From positions 297,781-361,780 of the forward strand of contig NZ_MNAH01000002.1 in the NCBI RefSeq assembly GCF_001976065.1: a DNA stretch of 64,000 nt. Reading direction: 5' to 3'. Every line of letters starts with the position of its first letter. Position 1 is the stretch's first letter. The notes beneath the pieces are model-generated. The model did not search any database and had not been told where the DNA came from. It saw only the letters and a list, made by a program, of their open reading frames with translations. The position numbers and the translations under genes were made by a program. Source of the DNA: Pseudomonas putida (GTDB lineage: Bacteria > Pseudomonadota > Gammaproteobacteria > Pseudomonadales > Pseudomonadaceae). Below, piece by piece: positions 17,043-24,756 of the stretch.

Positions 17043-18557
17043 TTAGAACGATTGGTTGGAGATGGCCAACGAGTTGCTTTGTTGGTTGCCCACACCTGCC
17101 GCCACGTTGACGCCCAGGTTGCCGCTGCCACCGTTCACCGAACCGCTCAGGGTTGCAGTGTTGGTTACAGGGTTGGCCCAGCCAGTTGGAGTCAGCACTT
17201 GATAAGAGTAGGTGTTGCTCAAATCATAAGAGCTGCTTTCACTGAAGCTTTTCGCTTTGTCGTACGCAGATTCGGACGACTTGCTGCCCGATTTATCGTA
17301 CGAGGACGCGGTCGACTTCTCGTACGAGCTATCGAACGATTTGTCGAACGCCGATTCGCGAGACTTATCGTACGAAGATTCGTGCGAACGGTCATACGAA
17401 GAGTCGCGCGAATGGTCATACGAGGAATCGCGCGAACGGTCATACGAGGAATCGCGCGTTACGTCGAACGACTTGTTAACCGCTACGTCAAGCGTTGCAT
17501 CAAGCGAAGCGTTAAGCGATGCGTCTGAACTGCTGCTGCGGGTGCGATCACCAAAGCCAAAATTGACGGTGGTGGAATTCGAAGCCGCTGCAGAAGCGTC
17601 CAGCGTTGCGCCCAGGGAGGCATTCAGAGAAGCACTCGAAGAACCGCTTGCACTGGCGCTGTTGGAACCGCTTGCAGTACTGCTGTGGGAACCGCTGGCA
17701 TTGCTGCTGTTGGAACCGCTTGAAGCGCTGCTGTTGGAACCACTGGCACTGCTGCTGTTGGAACCGCTGATATCAGCACTGAACGAACCACTGGCGTCGG
17801 AGCTCCTGGATCCGGCTGCAGCCCAGCTCGAAGAGTTGCTTTGACTGCCGCTGGCTTCGAAGGACTTGTCGCGAGAGAAACTACCGGTGGCGGTTTTGGT
17901 AACCGTAATGGTATCTACGCGATAGGTCCGGTCAGCGGTGTTGTTCACTGTCAGGCCAGGACCGTCTTGATTGGCGGAGGCGGTGGCTCTTGCGCTACCG
18001 AGTGGAGCATTGGTATTGGCAATGGCCATGGTGTTTTTCTGTTGGTTCAGATCGCCACCAGCAATGTTGATACCCACGTTACCGCTGCTGCCGTCGGCGG
18101 ATCCACTCATCACGGCAGAGTTGGTTACGCCGAAGTTGTCGACGCGGTTACGGTTGCTGGTTTGCCTTACGTCAGCGGTGGCAGTGGCCATGCCGAACAC
18201 AAAGCTGTTATCGATCGCGGCATTGTCGGAGGCTGCGTTGGCGATGGCAGCGGCGTTGTCTTGCTGGTTGCCGGAACCTGCCGCCACGTTGACGCCGACG
18301 TTGCCGCTTGCGCCTGCGGCCGAACTGCTCATCTCGGCCGAGTTTTCTACCCCTTCATTCCAGATGCGGTTGCCGGTACTGCTTTGTCTATCGCGCGCGT
18401 CGGCAGTCGCGCTGATAGGGACCATTTTTGCAGGAGGGGTGTGGTGGCCACCATTGTGATGGTTACCACGCCTATCGTTTTGCCCAGCTTGTACAGCAAC
18501 AGCCATGACCGCAGCAATTGCGAAAACCAGAGGCTTTAATGCCATCGAAGGTTTCAT
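17043..18557 (-). CDS. fapC: FapC, major functional amyloid subunit with enlarged linker
   Basis: A 504-residue secreted amyloidogenic protein: signal peptide to about residue 24, then the three imperfect repeats of FapC at about 70-108, 140-182 and 460-501. Each carries a GNVGVNVAAGSGNQQ-type core and an N..AI.N end. Linker 1 is short (about 110-139). Linker 2 (about 183-459) is very long and consists of two low-complexity blocks: a Ser/Gly/Asn block (about 236-310) and a Ser/Asp/Tyr/Arg/Lys block (about 366-448). The protein has no cysteine. It is roughly twice the length of the P. sp. UK4 FapC (about 250). GGAG precedes the ATG; a second Met at residue 5 is an alternative start. Confidence 0.95.
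   Translation of the reverse strand: MKPSMALKPLVFAIAAVMAVAVQAGQNDRRGNHHNGGHHTPPAKMVPISATADARDRQSSTGNRIWNEGVENSAEMSSSAAGASGNVGVNVAAGSGNQQDNAAAIANAASDNAAIDNSFVFGMATATADVRQTSNRNRVDNFGVTNSAVMSGSADGSSGNVGINIAGGDLNQQKNTMAIANTNAPLGSARATASANQDGPGLTVNNTADRTYRVDTITVTKTATGSFSRDKSFEASGSQSNSSSWAAAGSRSSDASGSFSADISGSNSSSASGSNSSASSGSNSSNASGSHSSTASGSNSASASGSSSASLNASLGATLDASAAASNSTTVNFGFGDRTRSSSSDASLNASLDATLDVAVNKSFDVTRDSSYDRSRDSSYDHSRDSSYDRSHESSYDKSRESAFDKSFDSSYEKSTASSYDKSGSKSSESAYDKAKSFSESSSYDLSNTYSYQVLTPTGWANPVTNTATLSGSVNGGSGNLGVNVAAGVGNQQSNSLAISNQSF
17256..17474 (-). repeat. FapC linker block B: degenerate RDSSYD heptads
   Basis: Residues about 362-434 of FapC are tandem seven-residue units of the form (R/H/K/F)(D/E)SSYD(R/K)S, for example RDSSYDRS, RDSSYDHS and HESSYDKS. 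The DNA shows matching 21-bp periodicity (repeated TCATACGAGGAATCGCGCG-like units around 17400-17460). Confidence 0.9.
17628..17852 (-). repeat. FapC linker block A: SGSNSS repeats
   Basis: Residues about 236-310 consist of seven-residue SGSxSS(x) units (ASGSNSS, SSGSNSS, ASGSHSS and similar). At DNA level these are 21-bp repeats with CTGTTGGAACCGCT-like cores, a likely site of slippage-driven length variation. Confidence 0.9.
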
Positions 18558-18608
18558 GGTGATTCTCCGTACTTATTTTAGGTTAAGTGTTGTTTTTACC
18601 TATTTGGG

Positions 18609-19181
18609 TCAATCCACGACCCGTACGCTCAGGGTATTGGCCATTCGGTTTCCCACCCCGGCGCTCTGATTCACCTGAATCACCCCACGGCTACCGGTGA
18701 AAGCCTGGTCACTGGTAGTGACCTGGCGATAGCCGGGTGCAGAGTCAGATGGATCGGAGTTGTAGAGCAGCGTCACGTTCTGTTGCATGAGGACGCTGTC
18801 GTCGATACTTTGCGGCTGCTCACTGGTGCTTATGCGCAGCGCATTGGCTTGCTGGTTGCTGGCACCCGCACTCTGGTTGACGCCCAATGCGCCATTGCCA
18901 TGGCTGAAGGAGTCGCCTTGAATGCTGGCGTGGGCATCGATCCTGGGATCGACAATGGTGCGCAACCGTTGGCGAATATCCGTGGTCGCGCTGGCGTCAC
19001 GGCCAACGGCGAAGGCCCTGGCGTTCGCCTGTTGCTGCAAATCGCCGGCCGCCTGGTTGACCCCGACGTTGCCTTGGTACTGCGCGCCCGAATTGTCGAT
19101 GGTGGCGTTATCAATGACGGGGGATTGGGCGAAGGTCGAAGCACTGCAAAACATGGCGATCATCAGCAGCGTACGATTCAT
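18609..19181 (-). CDS. fapB: FapB, minor amyloid subunit / nucleator
   Basis: A 190-residue secreted protein: signal peptide MNRTLLMIAMFCSASTFA, then three FapC-like imperfect repeats with cores YQGNVGVNQAAGDLQQQANA, GALGVNQSAGASNQQANALR and IQVNQSAGVGNRMANTLSV. FapB is the proposed nucleator and minor component of Fap fibrils, secreted through FapF. It starts one base after the fapA stop (TGAgATG) with GGGAG inside the end of fapA, so translation is coupled. About 50 nt separate it from fapC. Confidence 0.94.
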   Translation of the reverse strand: MNRTLLMIAMFCSASTFAQSPVIDNATIDNSGAQYQGNVGVNQAAGDLQQQANARAFAVGRDASATTDIRQRLRTIVDPRIDAHASIQGDSFSHGNGALGVNQSAGASNQQANALRISTSEQPQSIDDSVLMQQNVTLLYNSDPSDSAPGYRQVTTSDQAFTGSRGVIQVNQSAGVGNRMANTLSVRVVD

Positions 19182-19182
19182 C

Positions 19183-19620
19183 TCAACGGTCTCCCGTCAG
19201 GATTCTGAGGGCGCCCAGGCCCTGCTGGACGTTGGAGTTGACCATGTTGGCAATGCCGCTGCCGGAATTGCCCGACCGCCCGGCGGGGAGGTTGGAAAGC
19301 TGGTTCTGAGTGCTGATGTTGCCGCCCAGGTTGTTGGTGTTTTGCGTGACCATGCGCGAGATGCCTGCACCACTGGCGACGCCGGCAAAGTCACCGTCGC
19401 TCAACTCGTTGGTTTGAGCGAGGATCTGCTTGGACGGGTTGGCGTTGACAGTCGTGGGGTTGGGATCGGGAACGAGCGGCGGAATCGTTGCATTGCGCAC
19501 CTGGACATCGCGCTTGATGATGATAATGCCGTTATCCGCTTGAACAGGCAGGCAGGCCATTGAGCTCAGTGCACATCCGACCAGCAGGAGACTTTGGATG
19601 TTGTTATGAAATTTCCCCAC
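19183..19620 (-). CDS. fapA: FapA, fap periplasmic component / chaperone
   Basis: About 145 residues from a GTG start: MGKFHNNIQSLLLVGCALSS forms the signal peptide (ending PVQA), followed by NGIIIIKRDVQVRNATIPP. A Pro/Asn linker follows, then an amyloid-like C-terminal half with GNISTQNQLSNL and GSGIANMVNSNVQQGLGAL. FapA is the first fap gene; its loss in other pseudomonads alters the FapB/FapC balance, so a chaperone role is proposed. The frame is open 45 codons further upstream, but AAGGA before the GTG and the signal peptide favour this start, which also leaves the sigma-54 promoter upstream and intact. Confidence 0.88.
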   Translation of the reverse strand: MGKFHNNIQSLLLVGCALSSMACLPVQADNGIIIIKRDVQVRNATIPPLVPDPNPTTVNANPSKQILAQTNELSDGDFAGVASGAGISRMVTQNTNNLGGNISTQNQLSNLPAGRSGNSGSGIANMVNSNVQQGLGALRILTGDR

Positions 19621-19678
19621 GGCGGCAATTCCTTCTGTAAGTGGAACGCTGGCCCTTATCAGCGTTGCGAAGGAAGAG

Positions 19679-19694
19679 AGCAGAAGCTGTGCCG
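19679..19694 (-). promoter_or_regulatory. Sigma-54 (-24/-12) promoter of fapABCDEF
   Basis: On the minus strand CGGCACAGCTTCTGCT fits the RpoN consensus TGGCAC-N5-TTGCW, with GG and GC exactly ten bases apart and only two mismatches (the first T and one T of the -12 box). It lies about 60 nt before the fapA GTG, predicting a 5' leader of about 45 nt. Confidence 0.8.
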
Positions 19695-19874
19695 GTTTTT
19701 GTTTTTCTTTTGATAATAGTGGCTTGGCTTTAATTGTTGAGGTGATGAAAAACACTTTGTAAAGTCACTGAGACAGGAACGCGCAAAAGTGCCGTCTTTG
19801 CTGGCGGCATTGCTTGCTGAGGGCGTTTAAGGCAAGTTGTATCAGTGGCTTAACAATTTCTGGTAAAAATGCTC

Positions 19875-19896
19875 AAACCGCTTTAGCTCGCGGTTT
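19875..19896 (-). terminator. Hairpin after the nadR-like kinase gene
   Basis: AAACCGC and GCGGTTT form a 7-bp stem with an 8-nt loop, about 57 nt past the minus-strand stop at 19953. On that strand GAGCATTTTTACC follows. It plausibly insulates the fap promoter from pnuC-kinase transcription. Confidence 0.45.
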
Positions 19897-19952
19897 TGCG
19901 TCGGGAAGGGTGTTTCAGGAGTGGACATTTTCGGCAGGGCGGGGCCGTCCCG

Positions 19953-20477
19953 TCAGGCGTTGAGCAAGCGAGTTACAGCTTCGAATGCCGCGTCCCTACG
20001 CTGTTTCCAGTCACCTTGTACCAGCTGGTAAGGCTGTTTATGCAGGTCAAGCCACTGGCGGCTGGCCTGGAAAAACGCCTGGCGCTCTGCCAGGTTCGGT
20101 TGGCAACGCTGCCCGTCGTCATGCCAGGCCACGGTTTCAGGGCTTAACAGCAGATGCAGGTCATAGTGCCGTTCCCGCAGTGCCTGCTCGATCCACACCG
20201 GGCAAGCGCCAAACAAGGTACGGCTCCACAGGATATTGCTTAACAGGTGCGTATCGAGGATCAACAGGGGCGGCTGTTGGGCCCGGGCCTGATCTTCCCA
20301 AGACAGCTGGCCAACTGCTATTGGCGTGATGTCTTCGTAGCAGGTTACTCGGGCTTCCTTTTCGATAAAATGCCGGACGTACTCGCCGACCAATATGCCG
20401 CCGAAGTTGGCGTGAATCTCGTTCGAAATCCAGCTTTTACCGCTCGATTCAGGTCCTGCCAATACCAACACCTTCAT
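19953..20477 (-). CDS. NadR-type nicotinamide riboside kinase (AAA/P-loop)
   Basis: A 174-residue P-loop protein beginning MKVLVLAGPESSGKSWISNE (Walker A GPESSGKS). It resembles the C-terminal ribosylnicotinamide kinase domain of NadR, including VGEYVRHFIEKEA and LLILDTHLLSNILW. It would phosphorylate imported nicotinamide riboside to NMN. It lacks the NMN adenylyltransferase and DNA-binding domains of enteric NadR. The start used overlaps the pnuC stop by four bases (ATGA), which fits translational coupling to the transporter; an upstream in-frame start is less likely. Confidence 0.82.
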   Translation of the reverse strand: MKVLVLAGPESSGKSWISNEIHANFGGILVGEYVRHFIEKEARVTCYEDITPIAVGQLSWEDQARAQQPPLLILDTHLLSNILWSRTLFGACPVWIEQALRERHYDLHLLLSPETVAWHDDGQRCQPNLAERQAFFQASRQWLDLHKQPYQLVQGDWKQRRDAAFEAVTRLLNA

Positions 20478-21037
20478 GGGCAAAGCACCGGATCGCTGCG
20501 CCATGTGCGCCAGCCTTGAATGGCCAGCAAGGTGAACAGGCCATACAGGGCAGCGGTCAGGTACATTCCTTTATAGAGGAAGAGGCCGACGAACACGCAG
20601 TCGAGGACGATCCACAGCGGCCAGCACTGCAGGCGCTTTTGCGCCATCCACCATTGCGCCACCAGGCTGAAGGCCGTGAGGGCGGCATCGAGCCAGGGTT
20701 GCGCAGCGTCGGTCCAGTGCGCCATTGCGGCGCCCAGCAATAGACTGCCGAGCGCGCCGATAGCCAGTCCCAACGCCACCGCGGGCGCCTCCAGCCGGCT
20801 GACTTCGCGCCCATGATGTGCCTGGCCTGCGCGGGTCCACTGCCACCAGCCGTAAAGCTGCAGAGCGGCATAGATCACTTGCAGCAACATGTCCGAATAC
20901 AGCTTGACCTCGTAAAAGATCCAGCTGTAGATCAGCACCATGACCAGGCCGATCGGCCAGCACCAGGGGTTCTGTTTGACCGTCAACCAGACGGCAATGA
21001 CGCCGAGGGTGGCGGCAAACAGTTCAAGCCCGGACAT
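20474..21037 (-). CDS. pnuC: Nicotinamide riboside transporter PnuC
   Basis: A 187-residue membrane protein with about seven hydrophobic segments. The PnuC hallmarks are NPWCWPIGLVMVLIYSWIFYE near the start and YAALQLYGWWQW, with WPLWIVLDCVFVGLFLYKGMYLTA near the end. It imports nicotinamide riboside by facilitated diffusion with metabolic trapping. The overlapping kinase gene supports this substrate over thiamine (PnuT) or riboflavin (PnuX). AAGGAACCTGC precedes the ATG. Confidence 0.92.
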   Translation of the reverse strand: MSGLELFAATLGVIAVWLTVKQNPWCWPIGLVMVLIYSWIFYEVKLYSDMLLQVIYAALQLYGWWQWTRAGQAHHGREVSRLEAPAVALGLAIGALGSLLLGAAMAHWTDAAQPWLDAALTAFSLVAQWWMAQKRLQCWPLWIVLDCVFVGLFLYKGMYLTAALYGLFTLLAIQGWRTWRSDPVLCP

Positions 21038-21313
21038 GCAGGTTCCTTGGGAAAATCGAAGAGGGGGCGGATTGTAACCGGATTATGGCGAACAGGCTTG
21101 CCTCGGTACCAACGACGCGGCAGCGCAAATCGAACCAGTCTGCTAGCATTTCGTCCCCGCACGCAAAAACCTGAAATCCAACTGATTTTTCACGAAACGC
21201 TTAACGTTTTTTGCGTAGGCTTGCGCACGCGGGACTTAACGACGCTGATTACAGTAAACGGCAATAAATAAATGAATGGGGCATGCGTCGACGCATAGCC
21301 TTTTGGGGGATTG

Positions 21314-22144
21314 ATGGATCTTTGGACGGCCTTTCAGGCTTTGATTCTTGGCGTTGTAGAAGGGCTGACGGAGTTCTTGCCCATTTCCAGTACCGGACAC
21401 CAGATTATTGTCGCCGACTTGCTCGACTTCGGTGGCGAGCGGGCCATGGCGTTCAACATCATTATCCAGCTCGGCGCCATCCTGGCGGTGGTCTGGGAAT
21501 TTCGCCGCAAGATCTTCGACGTGGTCGTCGGCTTGCCGACGCAGCCCAGTGCCCGGCGCTTCACCGCCAACCTGCTGATTGCTTTCTTTCCAGCGGTGAT
21601 ATTGGGGGTGATTTTCGCCGATCTGATTCACCACTACCTGTTCAACCCGATCACGGTGGCCACGGCATTGGTGGTGGGCGGGATCATCATGTTGTGGGCG
21701 GAAAAGCGTCAGCATGAAGTGCATGCCGAAAGTGTCGATGACATGACCTGGAAAGATGCTTTGAAAGTTGGCCTGGCCCAGTGCCTGGCGATGATTCCAG
21801 GCACCTCGCGCTCCGGCTCGACGATCATTGGCGGCTTGTTGTTCGGCCTGTCGCGCAAGACCGCTACCGAGTTTTCCTTTTTCCTGGCCATGCCGACCAT
21901 GGTCGGCGCGGCGGTGTACTCGGGCTACAAGTACCGCGACCTGTTCGTGCCGGCTGACCTACCGGTGTTTGCCCTCGGCTTCGTTACGGCGTTCATTTTC
22001 GCGATGATCGCGGTCAGGGGCTTGCTCAAGTTCATCGCCAGCCACAGCTATGCGGCGTTCGCCTGGTACCGTATTGCCTTCGGCCTGCTGATCCTCGCGA
22101 CCTGGCAGTTCGGTTGGGTCGACTGGACCGCCGTCAAGCCATGA
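21314..22144 (+). CDS. uppP: Undecaprenyl-diphosphatase UppP (BacA)
   Basis: A 276-residue integral membrane enzyme that dephosphorylates undecaprenyl pyrophosphate, recycling the lipid carrier for peptidoglycan and O-antigen and giving bacitracin resistance. The catalytic motifs are visible: [14 protein letters not shown] near the N-terminus and PGTSRSGST in the middle. It has about eight transmembrane segments. The ATG at 21314 has GGGGG four bases before it; a TTG directly upstream is the alternative. It overlaps the next gene by four bases. Confidence 0.95.
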   Translation: MDLWTAFQALILGVVEGLTEFLPISSTGHQIIVADLLDFGGERAMAFNIIIQLGAILAVVWEFRRKIFDVVVGLPTQPSARRFTANLLIAFFPAVILGVIFADLIHHYLFNPITVATALVVGGIIMLWAEKRQHEVHAESVDDMTWKDALKVGLAQCLAMIPGTSRSGSTIIGGLLFGLSRKTATEFSFFLAMPTMVGAAVYSGYKYRDLFVPADLPVFALGFVTAFIFAMIAVRGLLKFIASHSYAAFAWYRIAFGLLILATWQFGWVDWTAVKP

Positions 22145-22569
22145 ACGAAACCAGCGCGCGCAACAACGTCGGACGCCAAACCGGCGCGGGTATCCGCCAT
22201 CGGCGCCTGAAACTGCTGGTGTTCGTGATGTTGTGCGCGCTGCCGTTGTCCGGTTCGATGTCGTTGTGGCTGCACGGGGTTTCGTTGATTCCCCTGGCGG
22301 CCTACGGCATTGTCAGCGTGCTGGCGTTCCTGCTGTACTGGCGCGACAAGCACAAGGCGCGCGCCGATCAATGGCGTATCCCGGAAAACGTCCTGCATGC
22401 GCTTGACTTCGCTGGCGGCTGGCCGGGCGCCTTGCTCGCGCAGCAAGTGTTTCGGCACAAGACGCGCAAGCTGTCCTTTCAACTGGTGTTCTGGATCATC
22501 GTGCTACTGCATCAGGTGTTCTGGATCGACCGGTTGTTCCTCGGTGCGCAGCTGTTCACCCTGTTCTGA
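22141..22569 (+). CDS. DUF1294 family membrane protein
   Basis: A 142-residue protein with an N-terminal basic tail and three to four transmembrane segments. The DUF1294 signature is clear: [19 protein letters not shown], then [20 protein letters not shown] and [18 protein letters not shown]. In some homologues this domain is fused to a cold-shock domain; here it stands alone. The ATG lies inside the uppP stop (ATGA), so the two are coupled. Function unknown; the operon suggests an envelope link. Confidence 0.88.
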   Translation: MNETSARNNVGRQTGAGIRHRRLKLLVFVMLCALPLSGSMSLWLHGVSLIPLAAYGIVSVLAFLLYWRDKHKARADQWRIPENVLHALDFAGGWPGALLAQQVFRHKTRKLSFQLVFWIIVLLHQVFWIDRLFLGAQLFTLF

Positions 22570-22914
22570 TCAGAGCAACAGCCCCACTTGGGTGCGCTTG
22601 GGCAGTCTACCGACTACAAGCTGATGGGAGCGCCGCAGCAAGCCTTGCAGTTCCTCGGCGCCAAGCGGGTAGGGCGTGGCCATGATGATCCATTGGGCCC
22701 GCGCCAGATAAGGCGCCGGATGAATGCCCGGGCGGTCGCAGTGACCGAGAAACAGGTCCTTGTCGACCTTGAACGCCAACGAATCGCCGCGCAGGTTCTG
22801 CAAGGCGAACATCTTGTTTCCGGCAATCGAAAACACCCGCACGCCACCCCATTTGTAGTCTTCCCGGGCCCCCGGCAATGCCAGGCAAAAAGCCGCCACG
22901 TCGGCCTCGCTCAT
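22570..22914 (-). CDS. MmcQ/YjbR family protein
   Basis: A 114-residue protein of the YjbR/MmcQ/CyaY-like fold, which may bind DNA. The family pattern is CLALPGAREDYKWGGVRVFSI, FKVDKDLF and YLARAQWIIM, ending with LLRRSHQLVVGRLPKR. I chose the ATG at 22914 because AAGGCAGGACGC precedes it; an ATG at 22929 overlaps the LysR gene stop (ATGA) and would add five residues. Its stop immediately abuts the stop of the convergent DUF1294 gene. Confidence 0.85.
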   Translation of the reverse strand: MSEADVAAFCLALPGAREDYKWGGVRVFSIAGNKMFALQNLRGDSLAFKVDKDLFLGHCDRPGIHPAPYLARAQWIIMATPYPLGAEELQGLLRRSHQLVVGRLPKRTQVGLLL

Positions 22915-22925
22915 GCGTCCTGCCT

Positions 22926-23834
22926 TCATATCAATCGATCCCCACAGGCATTGAATGTTTCGATCAGATGGTCGAGCCAGGCGCGCACGGCCGGCATCAC
23001 CCCGCGTCGATGGGGGTAGACGGCCTGCAGCCAGCCCCCGGGCAACGTCCATTCGGGCAGTAACTGTACCAGTGAGCCGTTGGCCAGTTCCTGCTCGCAA
23101 TACATCATAGGCAACGTGGTAAAACCCTGGCCGGCGAGGGTGCAGGTCTTGCGCACGATGAAGTCGTCGATACCCAGTCGTGCTTCAAGGGCCAGTTCGT
23201 GTTTCTTGCCCTGGCGATCGACCAGGCCAATGTGCACCAGGCGATCGGGTTCGAGGGCGCCGAGTACGGGCAGGTTTTTCAGGTCATCGGGGTGATTGAT
23301 GTCCAGTCCCTGGAGGAACGCGGGGCTGGCGACCATGAGCATTTGCGCCTGACGCAGACGGCGGGTCACCAGCAGCGGGTCTTCATCGCCCGGCTCGCGT
23401 ACGCGCAAGGCGACGTCCACGCCTTCGGTCACCAGGTCGACGCGGCGATTGACCAGCATCACCTCCAGCTGTACTTGCGGGTACTTCTCCAGGAAGTTGC
23501 TGATCACCCCCGGCAGCATTTCATGGGCCAGGCCGACCGGGGAAGAAACCCGCAAACGCCCCCGAGGTTCGCTGGACATGCTGGCCACGGCTTCGTCAGC
23601 CATTTCCGCTTCCAGCAACATGGCCTGGCAGTGGCGCAGATAACGTTCGCCGACGGCGGTGAGTTTCAGCTGGCGCGTGGTGCGTTGCAGGAGCCGTGCG
23701 CCGAGGCGCTCTTCAAGCTCGGCAATGCGCCGTGACAGTCGCGACTTGGGAATCCCCAGCAAACGCCCGGCGGCCGCGAAGCCACCGGCCTCCACGACTT
23801 TGGCGAAGTAATAGAGGTCGTTCAGGTCTTGCAT
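22926..23834 (-). CDS. LysR-family transcriptional regulator
   Basis: A 302-residue LysR regulator. The N-terminal winged helix-turn-helix is LNDLYYFAKVVEAGGFAAAGRLLGIPKSRLSRRIAELEERLGARLL, and the effector domain starts RGRLRVSSPVGLAHEMLPGV. It resembles the AaeR/YhjC/YafC-like group with a PKSRLSRRI recognition helix. It is divergent from azoR with about 130 nt between, the usual arrangement for LysR control of the neighbour, so azoR is its likely target. Confidence 0.92.
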   Translation of the reverse strand: MQDLNDLYYFAKVVEAGGFAAAGRLLGIPKSRLSRRIAELEERLGARLLQRTTRQLKLTAVGERYLRHCQAMLLEAEMADEAVASMSSEPRGRLRVSSPVGLAHEMLPGVISNFLEKYPQVQLEVMLVNRRVDLVTEGVDVALRVREPGDEDPLLVTRRLRQAQMLMVASPAFLQGLDINHPDDLKNLPVLGALEPDRLVHIGLVDRQGKKHELALEARLGIDDFIVRKTCTLAGQGFTTLPMMYCEQELANGSLVQLLPEWTLPGGWLQAVYPHRRGVMPAVRAWLDHLIETFNACGDRLI

Positions 23835-23963
23835 GGGCGTGCTCTCAATCGTTCCATCAGTGGGACAAACTATCGCATTGTTGCAGACTAATCAGCTATT
23901 GGTTTCGTCTGTAGGATTGTTTCCATCAGATCGCTCCTGGCGATCCTCACTTGGAGATCCCAC

Positions 23964-24575
23964 ATGAAACTGCTGCATATCGATTCGAGCATTCTTGGTG
24001 ACAACTCGGCTTCCCGTCTGTTGAGCGGCGAAGTCGTCAAAGCCTGGCAAGCCGCTGAGCCGTCCGCCGTGGTGACTTACCGCGACCTGGCTGCCGACGC
24101 CATCAGCCACTTTTCCTCGACGACTCTGGTTGCAGCTGGAACCACCGCTGAGCTGCGCGACGCCGCCCAACAGCACGAAGCGGAGCTGAGCGCATCGACC
24201 CTGGCTGAGTTCCTCGCCGCCGATGCCGTGGTCATTGCCGCGCCCATGTACAACTTCACCATCCCGACCCAATTGAAAGCCTGGATCGACCGCATCGCCG
24301 TTGCCGGCCAGACATTCCGCTACACCGAAGCCGGCCCTGAAGGCCTGTGCGGCGGCAAGAAAGTCGTAATCGTCTCGACTTCCGGTGGCCTGCATGCCGG
24401 TCAGGCAACCGGTGTGGCCCACGAGGATTACTTGAAGGTGCTGTTCGGCTTCATTGGCATCACCGACATCGAATTCGTTTGCGCCCACGGTCTTGCCTAC
24501 GGTGATGAAGTACGCGGCAAAGCCATGAGCGATGCCCAGGCGCAAATCAGCGAGCAACTGTTCGCCGCCGCGTAA
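23964..24575 (+). CDS. azoR: FMN-dependent NADH-azoreductase
   Basis: A 203-residue flavodoxin-fold quinone/azo reductase. It has the N-terminal [18 protein letters not shown] phosphate-binding loop, [17 protein letters not shown] and STSGG(L)HAG near the isoalloxazine site. It reduces quinones and azo compounds in two-electron steps. GGAGATCCCAC gives the start. It is followed by a strong bidirectional terminator and is probably controlled by the divergent LysR regulator. Confidence 0.94.
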   Translation: MKLLHIDSSILGDNSASRLLSGEVVKAWQAAEPSAVVTYRDLAADAISHFSSTTLVAAGTTAELRDAAQQHEAELSASTLAEFLAADAVVIAAPMYNFTIPTQLKAWIDRIAVAGQTFRYTEAGPEGLCGGKKVVIVSTSGGLHAGQATGVAHEDYLKVLFGFIGITDIEFVCAHGLAYGDEVRGKAMSDAQAQISEQLFAAA

Positions 24576-24614
24576 GGCCCGCATAAAGACCCGCCAGCGC
24601 TGCAGGCAATTCCC

Positions 24615-24662
24615 AAAAAACTCTGTATTCTGATCACGCAAGTGATAGATGCAGAGTTTTTT
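24615..24662. terminator. Bidirectional intrinsic terminator after azoR
   Basis: A 48-nt hairpin runs from AAAAAACTCTG to CAGAGTTTTTT, with an inner stem ATCAC-GCAA-GTGAT. Six T residues end it on each strand. It closes the azoR transcript 40 nt after the stop. Confidence 0.88.
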
Positions 24663-24756
24663 GTTTCTGTCTGTTGCAAGCTGCTGTAGCAATTCTGGCC
24701 TGAGTTATGCAATCGAGGCTTAACGTCTCCGTTCCGGTAGCAAGGTGGGGCATCCC

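Larger units (their letters stand above)
19621..19952. other. Region between the nadR-like kinase gene and fapA
   Basis: These 332 nt hold the sigma-54 promoter of fapA (19679-19694) and a terminator-like hairpin (19875-19896). The A+T-rich stretch between them is where enhancer sites for the fap activator would be expected. No coding frame is credible. Confidence 0.6.

Noticed and set aside
17001..17131. Upstream extension of fapD to 17131
   Set aside because: It would run through the terminator and into fapC, and would place the signal peptide 50 residues inside the protein.
16791..17528. Plus-strand frame with VRRFVR-type repeats across fapC/fapD
   Set aside because: The arginine/valine repeats are the antisense reading of the FapC RDSSYD repeats, and the frame crosses the intrinsic terminator.
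17257..17844. Plus-strand frame with LLLEPLA repeats opposite fapC
   Set aside because: It is the antisense reading of the FapC SGSNSS block; FapC has the signal peptide, operon context and repeats of a known protein.
19770..19795. Second sigma-54-like site (GGCACTTTTGCGC on the minus strand)
   Set aside because: The GG and GC elements are nine rather than ten bases apart, and the site at 19679-19694 has the correct spacing and a better position.
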